Below are positions 15,454 to 22,780 of a stretch of DNA of 35,813 nt, piece after piece (within the stretch, counting starts at the first letter, position 1; every line of letters starts with the position of its first letter). The notes beneath the pieces were generated by a model that was not told where the DNA came from, did not search any database, and saw only the letters and a list, made by a program, of their open reading frames with translations. This stretch comes from Lachnospiraceae bacterium UBA7205 (GTDB taxonomy: Bacteria; Bacillota; Clostridia; Lachnospirales; Lachnospiraceae). The stretch is from NCBI GenBank assembly GCA_002490665.1, contig DKUL01000040.1:1-35813 (forward strand), in the 5' to 3' direction. The position numbers and the translations under genes are program-made.

Positions 15454-16467
15454 TCAAATTTTCGGGTAAGTTGCTATCGTTGTAAACGAATGATCCATCG
15501 TGGGGCATTTCACCTTGTCCAGAACAGACTTTACAAGGCGTTTCCCCATCTCCTCTATCCGCACGTCCACCGTCAGGATATCCTTTTTGAAAAAATCCGG
15601 CTCCAGTGTGTTGTTAAACCCCGTAATCAGCACTCGTTTTACAGCCTGCGAATCCCTCTGCAAAATGGCAAGGGCGGCATGCTTTGCAACATCATCATCC
15701 TCACAGACAACCACCTCCGGTATAAAAGGCATGTCCTCCACCACTTTTTCCACCATCGCATAACTGAAGCTGAGATTATTTTCCGGTCTTGTATACTGCA
15801 TCCGTTCGTCGAGCCGGATATGGTTCTTGTTGCAGGAATTCAGGAAGCCCAGATACCTTGCCTGTATCATGCGCGACCCTTCCGCAAACCCGATATAGGC
15901 AAATTTGGTGCATCCCTTCTGTTCAATCACATAATCGGTAAGGTTGTTCATCGAATAAAATCCTTCCACATTAATGACATCGCCAAGCTTAATATACTCC
16001 TGCGCATTGACCGGGCTGTTAAAAAATGTCATAGGCAGCTTCTTGCGGGCAATCCCCTTTACAAACCTTGCCGGAAATACACTTAGAAAGATAACCCCTT
16101 TCACATCCCCGGCTATCAGCCTGCCTGCCTCCTCGCCGTCCCTGTCCTTTTCATTGACGACATAGAGCTGCATCCGGTAGCCTTCATCATTGACGGCGTT
16201 GCTGATGCCAGCCAGAACCCTTGTCCAGAACACGGACTGCATCTGGTTAAATAACACCAGTATTGTTCCGGTGTTGGCTTTCCGATAAGTTGTTTTTACC
16301 TCCTCCACCAGATTCTCATCGAGCTTGGTATATCCCATCTGCCATGCCTTCTGCACCACGGCATGCCTTGTCTGCGGGGAGACGAGACCACCGTTGAGTG
16401 CTTTTGCCACGGTATTGCGGCTAAGCCCCATCTCTGCTGCAATATCCTGTATTGTAACCTTCTTCAT
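15454..16467 (-). CDS. LacI-family transcriptional regulator
   Basis: DNA-binding repressor of sugar-type genes, 337 residues. The N-terminal LacI helix-turn-helix (VTIQDIAAEMGLSRNTVAKAL at 4-24) is well conserved, including the hinge-helix region at about 45-60. The rest (about 65-337) is a periplasmic-binding-protein fold that would bind the effector. Sequence does not reveal the ligand. No sugar transporter or hydrolase is adjacent; neighbours are degV and a DUF6465-like gene, so the target may be elsewhere. AAAGGGGAAG lies about 11 bases before the ATG. Palindromic hairpins lie directly upstream (16501-16535) and downstream (15347-15386). Confidence 0.93.
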   Translation of the reverse strand: MKKVTIQDIAAEMGLSRNTVAKALNGGLVSPQTRHAVVQKAWQMGYTKLDENLVEEVKTTYRKANTGTILVLFNQMQSVFWTRVLAGISNAVNDEGYRMQLYVVNEKDRDGEEAGRLIAGDVKGVIFLSVFPARFVKGIARKKLPMTFFNSPVNAQEYIKLGDVINVEGFYSMNNLTDYVIEQKGCTKFAYIGFAEGSRMIQARYLGFLNSCNKNHIRLDERMQYTRPENNLSFSYAMVEKVVEDMPFIPEVVVCEDDDVAKHAALAILQRDSQAVKRVLITGFNNTLEPDFFKKDILTVDVRIEEMGKRLVKSVLDKVKCPTMDHSFTTIATYPKI

Positions 16468-16500
16468 TTGTCGAATGCTTCCCCTTTCCAGTCAAATATT

Positions 16501-16535
16501 GATACTCACGGCAAATGAACTTCTCTGTGAGTATC
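16501..16535 (-). repeat. GATACTCAC/GTGAGTATC inverted repeat upstream of the LacI-type gene
   Basis: A perfect 9-bp inverted repeat (16501-16509, 16527-16535) with 17 bases between the arms, 34 bp before the regulator's start codon. It could be a hairpin ending the upstream gene, but no T-tract follows, or an autoregulatory site. Confidence 0.5.
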
Positions 16536-16546
16536 GCGCCACCACT

Positions 16547-16921
16547 TTAAAACAAGGGAATCTTTCCCTCATATACATTGTTGATCACATAGTATGCCGT
16601 AAAGTCCGTCGGTTTTAAATACACATGGATCAATTCTATCTTATCTGCCGCATTTCCCCTCCTGACATAGTCCTCCGTAACCCTGGTTGCAATAGACTGC
16701 ATATCCGTTTCACGGTCACGGTACTGGAGTTCAAAATCAACCTCAATCCCATTAATTTCAGATTTGTATCCGGTTTTTTTCGCGTCATCCTCCGGTGCAT
16801 TTACAGACCCCTTTTCAATATCTATTGTTATTTTATCTATCTCCTGTCCATTCGTCCTGCCCTTTTCACCCGCTGGTTTATCCTGGTTAATTTCCTCCCT
16901 GAGCTTCTCTTCATCTTTCAT
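16547..16921 (-). CDS. DUF6465-like conserved protein of unknown function
   Basis: A small 124-residue protein. The N-terminal third is charged and low-complexity (K, E, D, N), the C-terminal part (about 55-124) is compact and ends with the recognisable phrase LKPTDFTAYYVINN, then EGKIPLF. That ending resembles the DUF6465 family found across Lachnospiraceae, usually with an alanine/lysine-rich N-terminus. No membrane segment, signal peptide or catalytic motif is visible. The start at 16921 is chosen because GGAGG lies seven bases before it; an in-frame ATG at 16966 has no such site. A role cannot be assigned. Confidence 0.7.
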   Translation of the reverse strand: MKDEEKLREEINQDKPAGEKGRTNGQEIDKITIDIEKGSVNAPEDDAKKTGYKSEINGIEVDFELQYRDRETDMQSIATRVTEDYVRRGNAADKIELIHVYLKPTDFTAYYVINNVYEGKIPLF

Positions 16922-17269
16922 ATGAATCCTCCATCTCCTTATATTTTTACCCTGTTTCCCATTCATTTTCTGAACCAGTCATCTTTCCTATAATACCACA
17001 CTTTGCACATTATGAACACACAAACTTTAAAAATTGTGAATTATTTCTTTCACGCAAAATCATGCGCCATAGCCCTTAATTGCCTATGCCCCGCACTTGC
17101 CTCCTGATTTTTCCTTAATTATAAGGCTTTTATATGGTTTTTAATTTGATAACGCATATTATTTGCAGGCTTCCAAAACTTTCAATCCGGCTTTCATTCT
17201 TCTCCAGTGTGCACACACTGCCTTCTTTGTAAATCCGGCAAAAATTTCAACAATAATATGTAACGTTTG
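16922..17269. other. Gene-free stretch between the DUF6465-like gene and the Nudix gene
   Basis: AT-rich, no clear terminator or strong promoter. The minus strand has a weak -10-like TATTAT near 16992 and a small hairpin CATAG/CTATG near 17068-17090. The Nudix reading frame stays open for about 36 codons after its stop. Confidence 0.4.
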
Positions 17270-17881
17270 TTATTCCAAAAAGCGGAATGGTGCCTGTTTA
17301 TCGGCATGCAGAAAGTTCATGAGCAGATACGCCGCCCTGATGGAAACCTTTTCTTCCCTTAGAATTCGAGCTGCCTCCGCTTTATCCACTATCAGGACCT
17401 GGATGGATTCCGTGTCCTCCATATCCGCGCGGCTGATTGCTCCGCTGGCATATCCAAACACCGCATTGCAGCTTTCATCGGTAAATCCGGCTCCCATAAA
17501 AAACGGCCGGCGGTACGCGCCGTCGCCTTTCGTATAAACTGTAAAGTCAAGCCCGGTCTCCTCTTTCATCTCCCTGACAGCTGCCACCTCCGGCGTCTCC
17601 CCCGCGTCAATGAGACCGGCGGGAAGCTCATACAGATAATCATCCAGCGGATACCTGTACTGCCGAATCATAACAATCTTCTCCGGGTCTTCCCGCAGAA
17701 CCGGATAGATGACAACCCCCTCCGCCGCACTGTCCTTTGTCAGCAGCTTGATGTTATCCTCGTTTCTCCTCGACACAAAGAAATAGTCAAAAGCCCGCCC
17801 GCTGTCCGTCAGCGCATCCAGTTTAAATAAATTCAGGAACTTATTGTCTGACAATTTATGAATTTTTGTGTACTTTTTCAT
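17270..17881 (-). CDS. Nudix hydrolase, probable ADP-ribose pyrophosphatase
   Basis: Cleaves nucleoside diphosphates linked to another group, most likely ADP-ribose to AMP and ribose 5-phosphate. The 203-residue protein has the full Nudix box at 89-111: G-x5-E-x7-REMKEETGL. Upstream, YRYPLDDYLYELPAG is the usual lead-in for the ADP-ribose subgroup. Length fits. AGGAGG stands seven bases before the ATG. It faces away from the HD-GYP gene, sharing a 95-bp promoter region with it. Substrate choice within the family is inferred, not visible. Confidence 0.88.
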   Translation of the reverse strand: MKKYTKIHKLSDNKFLNLFKLDALTDSGRAFDYFFVSRRNEDNIKLLTKDSAAEGVVIYPVLREDPEKIVMIRQYRYPLDDYLYELPAGLIDAGETPEVAAVREMKEETGLDFTVYTKGDGAYRRPFFMGAGFTDESCNAVFGYASGAISRADMEDTESIQVLIVDKAEAARILREEKVSIRAAYLLMNFLHADKQAPFRFLE

Positions 17882-17899
17882 GTAATTACCTCCTAATGT

Positions 17900-17928
17900 T
17901 TGACTTTTACGACAAGAAAAGCTACAAT
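17900..17928 (+). promoter_or_regulatory. Predicted sigma-A promoter of the HD-GYP gene
   Basis: TTGACT (17900-17905), 17-bp spacer, TACAAT (17923-17928), about 50 bp before the start codon. The -35 box lies next to the Nudix gene's ribosome binding site on the other strand. Confidence 0.65.
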
Positions 17929-17976
17929 GTTAATAATTATTCGATTATTTTTTCATCACAGAAAGGGGGAGCATCC

Positions 17977-19146
17977 ATGAAACAGATCCCAATTACAGAA
18001 CTTACGCCCGGCATGGTAACTGCCCAGGACATCTTATCCTATGACAATAAGACGATTGTTCCCAAAAATGTCGTCCTTACAGAGAATATTATAGCACGAC
18101 TTGAGGGATATTCCATATATTATGCTCAGATTGAAGATAAAGTTGTAGAAGATTTGTCAACACCCATGGCAAACCAGTCCGGTTATTTGATGGAAACTTC
18201 CATTTCCCGGCTCCACAGTGCCAGCCATACAAAGTCCAGCAAGGAAAAAACAAAAGAAGGCAGGCAGTTTGAACGCTTTTCCCACCACTTTGCACAGTGC
18301 TCCGAGCATTATCAGAACAACCTTACAAAGTCACTATACCGCAACGAGCCGTTCCGCGCAAACGAGTTATTGAAGGAAACGATGGCGCTTCTGCATCAGG
18401 ATGCACAGGAAATCAACATTTTTGACATGCTTCTGAATATGCACAACAAGGATGAGTCGGTGTACAGCCACTGTATTGATGTGGCGCTGATTTCCAATGT
18501 CCTTGCACGGTGGCTGCATTTCTCGGAAGCAGACCAGATGATGGCGACTGCATGCGGCCTGTTCCATGACGTCGGAAAGTTCATGCTTCCCATGGGCGTC
18601 TTGCGAAAGCCGGGAAAGCTGACTCCCGAGGAGTTTGAAATTGTAAAGACGCACACCACGGAGGGCTTTCATCTGCTCGGACGGTACAACAGCATTCCGG
18701 AGCCTGTCAAGAACACTGCCCTGATGCACCATGAGAAATGTGACGGGAGCGGCTATCCCTATGGGCTGACAGGTGACGAGATTGACAAGTTTTCCAAAAT
18801 TGTCACCATTGCCGATATCTTTGATGCCATGACAAGCGAGCGGGCATACCGTTCTGCAATGTGTCCGTTCACCGTGATTAAGTACTTTGAGGATGACGGC
18901 ATTCAGAAATATGATATGAAATACATCCTGACATTCCTTGAAAACGTGTCAAACGCCTATCTCAACCACCGCGTCACGCTCAGCAACGGCATGGAAGGAA
19001 ATGTCATTTTTATCAACCATGACAATTATTCAAAGCCTGTCATCCGCATGGAAAACAACGAAATCATCGATCTGCAGGCGTCTTACTACCAAAGCATGCT
19101 ACAGCTGACGAACAACAAGAACATTTCGATTGAGACAATTATTTAG
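17977..19146 (+). CDS. HD-GYP domain protein, probable cyclic-di-GMP phosphodiesterase
   Basis: Predicted hydrolase of cyclic di-GMP, 389 residues from the chosen start. The N-terminal part (about 1-140) is a DUF3391-like region beginning IPITELTPGMVTAQDI, followed by an HD-GYP domain (about 145-330). Metal ligands are in place: H165, HD at 197-198, and HHEKCDGSGYP at 251-261 with the GYP signature. IADIFDAMTSERAYR at 278-292 completes the core. The open frame continues 37 codons upstream, but GAAAGGGGGAGC directly precedes 17977 and the promoter lies inside that extension, so the shorter start is right. With the chemoreceptor it suggests a motile or surface-regulated bacterium. Confidence 0.93.
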   Translation: MKQIPITELTPGMVTAQDILSYDNKTIVPKNVVLTENIIARLEGYSIYYAQIEDKVVEDLSTPMANQSGYLMETSISRLHSASHTKSSKEKTKEGRQFERFSHHFAQCSEHYQNNLTKSLYRNEPFRANELLKETMALLHQDAQEINIFDMLLNMHNKDESVYSHCIDVALISNVLARWLHFSEADQMMATACGLFHDVGKFMLPMGVLRKPGKLTPEEFEIVKTHTTEGFHLLGRYNSIPEPVKNTALMHHEKCDGSGYPYGLTGDEIDKFSKIVTIADIFDAMTSERAYRSAMCPFTVIKYFEDDGIQKYDMKYILTFLENVSNAYLNHRVTLSNGMEGNVIFINHDNYSKPVIRMENNEIIDLQASYYQSMLQLTNNKNISIETII

Positions 19147-19160
19147 CACGGATTAAAACC

Positions 19161-19197
19161 AGAACGAAGGAACCCTTTTACCGAGTTCCTTCGTTCT
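19161..19197 (-). terminator. Terminator between the convergent HD-GYP and amt genes
   Basis: A perfect 13-bp stem AGAACGAAGGAAC/GTTCCTTCGTTCT. On the minus strand it is followed by GGTTTTAA, so it serves amt better; on the plus strand it can still act for the HD-GYP gene, which ends 15 bp away. Confidence 0.7.
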
Positions 19198-19245
19198 GTC
19201 TGTCAGGCTATCCTATTTGGCTGACATGTCATTTCAATATGCAAA

Positions 19246-21042
19246 TTATTCCACGTCCGCAAGTGCTGCCATATCTTCCTCGCCGGTACGAATCTTGACC
19301 ACCTTGTCGACATTGTACACAAATATCTTTCCGTCACCGATATGCCCTGTATAAAGGACTTTTTTCGCGGATTCAATGACCTTCTCAACCGGTATCGAAG
19401 ATACCACCACTTCAACCTTCACTTTCGGAAGCAGCGTCGCATCAATCTCTGCCCCGCGGTATTTCTCACCGGCTCCCTTCTGGATGCCGCATCCCATTAC
19501 CTGCGTCACGGTCATGCCAGTGACACCGATCTGGTTCATTGCCTTGCGGAGCACATCATACCTTGAGAGCTTCGCGATAATCACAACCTTGTAAATGCCG
19601 GACGCCGACGGCATCGGAACCTGTGAAACCCTGACCGACGCATTCTTCTGTGCCTCGGATGCCTCCTCATAGTTGTCAGAACCAAGCTGCGTGTTCTCGT
19701 TTTCCTCCATAATCATGCTGTTTGAAATATCCATCATGGAAAAGCCTGCATATGCGGACGGAAGACCATGCTCCGTAGCATCCAGACCGATAATTTCCTC
19801 CTCCTCACTGACACGGAGACCAAATATCGCCCGAATCACCAAAAATGTAATGGTAATTGTGATAACCGTCCATATGATGACACTGAACATTCCTGCAAGC
19901 TGCATTCCAAGCAGCCTGAAGCCACCACCATAAAACAGCCCTGTTCCACATATCTGATTTGTCCCATATGTAACGCCGTCGCCATATCCCCGCGCAAATG
20001 CCGGAGCTGAGTCTGTCGCAAAAAAACCGACTGCAATGGTTCCCCAGATGCCGTTCAGGCAGTGTACGGCTACCGCACCGACCGGATCGTCAATATGAAG
20101 CTTGTAATCCAGGAACCATACGCCGAATACCACCAGCAGGCCTGCCACTGCGCCAATCACGATTGCGCCAAATGCATCTGTCACATCACAGCCTGCCGTA
20201 ATCGCCACAAGACCCGCAAGCGATGCATTGAGACACATGGAAACATCCGGCTTGCCGTACTTGACCCATGTAAATACCATGCACACGACTGTCGCAATCG
20301 CAGGCGCAATTGTTGTCGTGACAAAAATGGAACCAAGCTCCTCGATGCTTGTTGCCGCGGCACCGTTAAAACCATACCAGCCAAGCCACAGGATAAAGAC
20401 ACCGAGTGCGCCGATTGTAAGGTTGTGACCCGGGAACGCATTTACTTTTGTGATTCTACCCTGTTTATCCTTTGTGAACTTGCCGATACGAGGTCCTAAA
20501 ATCTTTGCGCCAATCAGGGCACTGATGCCGCCTACCATATGGATTGCGCAGGATCCCGCAAAATCGTGGAATCCCATCTGTGCAAGCCAGCCGCCGCCCC
20601 AGATCCAGTGTGCCTCGACCGGATAAATCAACGCGGAAATCACACCAGAATACACACAGTAGGAAAGGAATTTTGTCCGCTCCGCCATGGCTCCTGACAC
20701 GATTGTCGCCGTCGTCGCGCAGAACACCAGGTTAAACACGAAGTTTGACCAGTCAAAATCCGCATAGCTCGTAAAAATGTCAAAACCGGGTTTTCCGATA
20801 AACCCAAGCAAGTCCTCGCCGAGTAGCAGCCCGAAACCTATTAAGATAAATGTGCATGTGCCGATACAGAAGTCCATCAGATTTTTCATAATGATGTTTC
20901 CCGTATTTTTTGCCCTGGTAAAGCCTGCCTCCACCATCGCAAACCCCGCCTGCATCCAGAACACGAGTGCCGCGCCGATTAAAAACCACACGCCATAAAC
21001 TTCACTGTTTATGGCATCCATTACTTCCTGAAACTCTGTCAT
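19246..21042 (-). CDS. amt: Ammonium transporter fused to a C-terminal PII domain
   Basis: Amt/Rh ammonium channel of 598 residues with its own regulator attached. Residues about 10-410 give the 11-helix Amt fold with the twin pore histidines H168 and H327 and the FxxxxxxW motifs. A flexible acidic linker (about 411-483) leads to a complete PII (GlnB/GlnK) domain at about 484-598: GMTVTQVMGCGIQKG, the T-loop EKYRGAE at 526-532, LPKVKVEVVV and the C-terminal GDGKIFV and RIRTGE-like KIRTGE. The residue equal to uridylylation Tyr51 of E. coli GlnB is Ile533, so UMP modification is unlikely. The start at 21042 follows GGAGGAG; the open frame runs further upstream without such a site. Confidence 0.95.
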   Translation of the reverse strand: MTEFQEVMDAINSEVYGVWFLIGAALVFWMQAGFAMVEAGFTRAKNTGNIIMKNLMDFCIGTCTFILIGFGLLLGEDLLGFIGKPGFDIFTSYADFDWSNFVFNLVFCATTATIVSGAMAERTKFLSYCVYSGVISALIYPVEAHWIWGGGWLAQMGFHDFAGSCAIHMVGGISALIGAKILGPRIGKFTKDKQGRITKVNAFPGHNLTIGALGVFILWLGWYGFNGAAATSIEELGSIFVTTTIAPAIATVVCMVFTWVKYGKPDVSMCLNASLAGLVAITAGCDVTDAFGAIVIGAVAGLLVVFGVWFLDYKLHIDDPVGAVAVHCLNGIWGTIAVGFFATDSAPAFARGYGDGVTYGTNQICGTGLFYGGGFRLLGMQLAGMFSVIIWTVITITITFLVIRAIFGLRVSEEEEIIGLDATEHGLPSAYAGFSMMDISNSMIMEENENTQLGSDNYEEASEAQKNASVRVSQVPMPSASGIYKVVIIAKLSRYDVLRKAMNQIGVTGMTVTQVMGCGIQKGAGEKYRGAEIDATLLPKVKVEVVVSSIPVEKVIESAKKVLYTGHIGDGKIFVYNVDKVVKIRTGEEDMAALADVE

Positions 21043-21069
21043 AATCTTCTCCTCCTTTTCCCTGTTCGC

Positions 21070-21210
21070 GCGCCGGGCGTCCGTCAGCTTGCTGACATAT
21101 TTCCCTTGGACGCCCGTGTGCAATCGAGTAGGGGAATGACCTTCTCCACTACTCGCCGCGCCGGGCGTCCGTCAGCTTGCTGACATATTTCATCTGGACG
21201 CCCGTGTGCA
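21070..21210 (-). repeat. Array of three palindromic units (A-B-A) in the amt leader
   Basis: A1 21070-21122, B3 21123-21155, A2 21158-21210 in plus order. A1 and A2 have stem GGGCGTCC/GGACGCCC, hairpin GTCAGC-TT-GCTGAC, bulge ATATTTCCCTT or ATATTTCATCT, and end GTGTGCA. B3 is CGAGTAG paired with CTACTCG around GGGGAA and TTCTCC. The array starts (minus strand) immediately after the T-tract of the hairpin at 21219-21248 and ends 28 bp before the amt start codon, leaving no room for a promoter between. Confidence 0.8.
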
Positions 21211-21211
21211 T

Positions 21212-21248
21212 AAAAAAAGATGCCATGGAACCCCTGTTCCTTAGCACC
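21212..21248 (-). terminator. Intrinsic terminator between the amt promoter and amt
   Basis: On the minus strand GGTGCTAAGGAA (21248-21237) pairs with TTCCATGGCATC (21230-21219), 11 of 12 positions including two G-T pairs, followed by TTTTTTT. It lies about 11 bp after the start point expected from the upstream promoter, so it would act as an attenuator unless bypassed. It could also end GNAT transcripts. Confidence 0.65.
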
Positions 21249-21265
21249 TTTGCTTTATGTGACAT

Positions 21266-21294
21266 ATCTTACCACCACATTTTTCCAATGTCAA
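21266..21294 (-). promoter_or_regulatory. Predicted sigma-A promoter of amt
   Basis: Minus strand TTGACA (21289-21294), 17-bp spacer, TAAGAT (21266-21271): a near-consensus promoter. It is the only good one between the GNAT gene and amt. The remaining part of the 369-bp gap holds a perfect hairpin CGCATAAAT/ATTTATGCG at 21327-21348, without a T-tract. Confidence 0.6.
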
Positions 21295-21411
21295 ACCTTT
21301 TTTCGCACCTGCCCGAATGTCTCCGGCGCATAAATTCCCATTTATGCGTTATCCTGTTCTCCATGTGCGTTATATGTGTTTCCATTCCAGCCGTTTTCCT
21401 GCACTTTTTGT

Positions 21412-22149
21412 TCAGCATGCACTATACACATACTGTAGATACTCCTTTTCCATCACCAATCCGTCAAAATTTGTTTCAGCCAGCCGCACCGTCCCGTTTG
21501 GCACGAAACCGAGCCGCCGGCACAGGCGTATGGATGCCGTGTTATCCCTGCTGACAAACGAACAGTATTCTTTCTGTTCCAGCTCACTGACCCCATAGGA
21601 CAGTATGGCATTGCACGCTTCATACGCATAGCCCTTATGCTGATATCTTTCGCCCAGCATATAGCCCAGCTCCAGCCCGTCAAAGCCTTCCCTGTATTCC
21701 AGCCCGGCTCTGCCGATTACCCTGCCGCTTTCCTTTTCCTCGAGAACCCACATCCCAAATCCATAGAATCCGTATACATTCTGTATGTACCCCTTCGTGT
21801 ACTCCATCTCCTTCTCCGGATCCGGAAACAATGCATCCATATATTTCGCGACCCCCTCATCCTGATACAGGTCGTACAGCTGTGTTACATCCTCCACTGT
21901 TATCTCCCTGATTTTGAGGCGCTGTGTCTCGACAATATCCCACGGAATCCCGTTAAAACGTCTGTAAACCCGATCCAGGTACTGCGTATCAATGTCGCTT
22001 AACTGTTCCACACAGTATGCGCCGCTTGGAAAGCTGCTATACTTGTTCCTGTCGTTCAGCCAGACAATGTATGGAATCCTGTTCGTATCAAAGTAGGCAG
22101 CCTCCTCCGCGCTTTCGGTAATCTTAACTTCATGAAAATCATCAGTCAT
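21412..22149 (-). CDS. GNAT-family N-acetyltransferase (RimJ/RimL-like)
   Basis: Predicted acetyl-CoA-dependent acetyltransferase of 245 residues. The GNAT domain covers about 75-240; it starts ETQRLKIREITVEDV and has the acetyl-CoA loop QHKGYAYEA after ERY, then the SRDNTASIRLCRRLGF segment typical of RimJ/RimL relatives. An extra N-terminal part of about 70 residues (YIVWLNDRNK followed by FPSGAYCVEQL) has no motif I can name, and may help select substrate. The start overlaps the end of the XRE regulator gene by eight bases, so the two are coupled. Substrate unknown. Confidence 0.88.
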   Translation of the reverse strand: MTDDFHEVKITESAEEAAYFDTNRIPYIVWLNDRNKYSSFPSGAYCVEQLSDIDTQYLDRVYRRFNGIPWDIVETQRLKIREITVEDVTQLYDLYQDEGVAKYMDALFPDPEKEMEYTKGYIQNVYGFYGFGMWVLEEKESGRVIGRAGLEYREGFDGLELGYMLGERYQHKGYAYEACNAILSYGVSELEQKEYCSFVSRDNTASIRLCRRLGFVPNGTVRLAETNFDGLVMEKEYLQYVYSAC

Positions 22150-22465
22150 TGGATTTTACCACCCTCAAATATGATTTTACGCGCTCCTCAAAATCTATGT
22201 TCTTTGCCGTATGCACTATCCACATCTCATCATTGCGCGGCATCAGCAAGTCTTCCATGTGCATCCCCAGAATATTGCTAAGCATGTACAGGTTGTCAAG
22301 CGAAGGCATTGTCTGACCGTTCATCCACCTGTACACAGGCTGGGGACACGACAGATTCAGCTTCTCCTGAATTTCCCTGATGGAAAATCCCCGCTTTGTA
22401 ATCATATTTTTTATTACCTTTCCCGTCATACGCATATCCAGCGAAATCAAATTGTCTTTGCCCAT
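22142..22465 (-). CDS. XRE-type helix-turn-helix regulator
   Basis: A 107-residue DNA-binding protein. A single helix-turn-helix at about 10-65 (KRGFSIREIQEKLNLS followed by VYRWMNGQTMPSLDNL) is followed by LSNILGMHMEDLL, the usual end of the XRE domain, then a short tail. GGAGG lies ten bases before the ATG at 22465; an in-frame GTG at 22471 is only four bases from it and less likely. It overlaps the GNAT gene, which it may regulate together with itself. A palindrome TTGGAC/GTCCAA adjoins its promoter. Confidence 0.85.
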   Translation of the reverse strand: MGKDNLISLDMRMTGKVIKNMITKRGFSIREIQEKLNLSCPQPVYRWMNGQTMPSLDNLYMLSNILGMHMEDLLMPRNDEMWIVHTAKNIDFEERVKSYLRVVKSND

Positions 22466-22510
22466 ATCCACATAACCTCCACATTTTAATCATATTGTAT
22501 CTATGTAACC

Positions 22511-22555
22511 ATCATACACACTTTCAGCCAGACTGTCATTGGACTTTTCGTCCAA
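22511..22555 (-). promoter_or_regulatory. Predicted promoter of the XRE-GNAT pair with adjacent palindrome
   Basis: Minus strand ATGACA (22534-22539), 17-bp spacer, TATGAT (22511-22516). TTGGAC-N5-GTCCAA (22539-22555) overlaps the -35 edge and could be the regulator's own operator. Confidence 0.5.
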
Positions 22556-22571
22556 AAATATTCCGGAATTC

Positions 22572-22601
22572 ATAACAGTTCAGCCTTCGGCTTCCTGTTA
22601 C
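22572..22601 (-). repeat. 30-bp palindromic repeat, copy 2, between CCGGAATTC direct repeats
   Basis: Identical to 6834-6863 except for the first base. It is flanked exactly by nine-base direct repeats CCGGAATTC at 22563-22571 and 22602-22610, as expected for a target-site duplication. It sits with the hairpin at 22737-22763 in the 315-bp gap 22466-22780; the remaining bases show nothing clear. Confidence 0.65.
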
Positions 22602-22736
22602 CCGGAATTCACACTTTTTTCACAAAAAATACGTTTATTAAACACATTTATCATATAATATAGTTTTTGTAAAGATATTTTCCCCTTTTTTTCAGTTTCG
22701 TTCCGGAATTTCTCTCAAAAACATCCGGAGCATAAC

Positions 22737-22763
22737 AGAGCTTCAGTTTCCCACTGAAGCTCT
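22737..22763. terminator. Hairpin after ribH
   Basis: A perfect 11-bp stem AGAGCTTCAGT/ACTGAAGCTCT with five-base loop, 18 bp after the ribH stop. The T-tract (TATTTTTT) follows on the plus strand, while the minus strand, which would need it, continues GTTATGCT. It may still end rib transcripts less efficiently. Confidence 0.5.
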
Positions 22764-22780
22764 TATTTTTTGTCCCTGTA

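Noticed and set aside
14455..16086. Long plus-strand open frames opposite degV and the LacI-type gene
   Set aside because: Both are antisense shadows of clearly conserved genes and show no family resemblance.
17163..17269. In-frame continuation of the Nudix gene after its stop, about 36 protein-like codons
   Set aside because: The Nudix protein is already full length, the continuation has no start or ribosome binding site, and an open run of this size can occur by chance. A decayed gene end remains possible but unsupported.
21219..21259. ANTAR-type antiterminator target in the amt leader
   Set aside because: One six-base loop fits the A1/G4 rule but its stem is only three pairs and the second loop does not start with A; no ANTAR protein is in the window.
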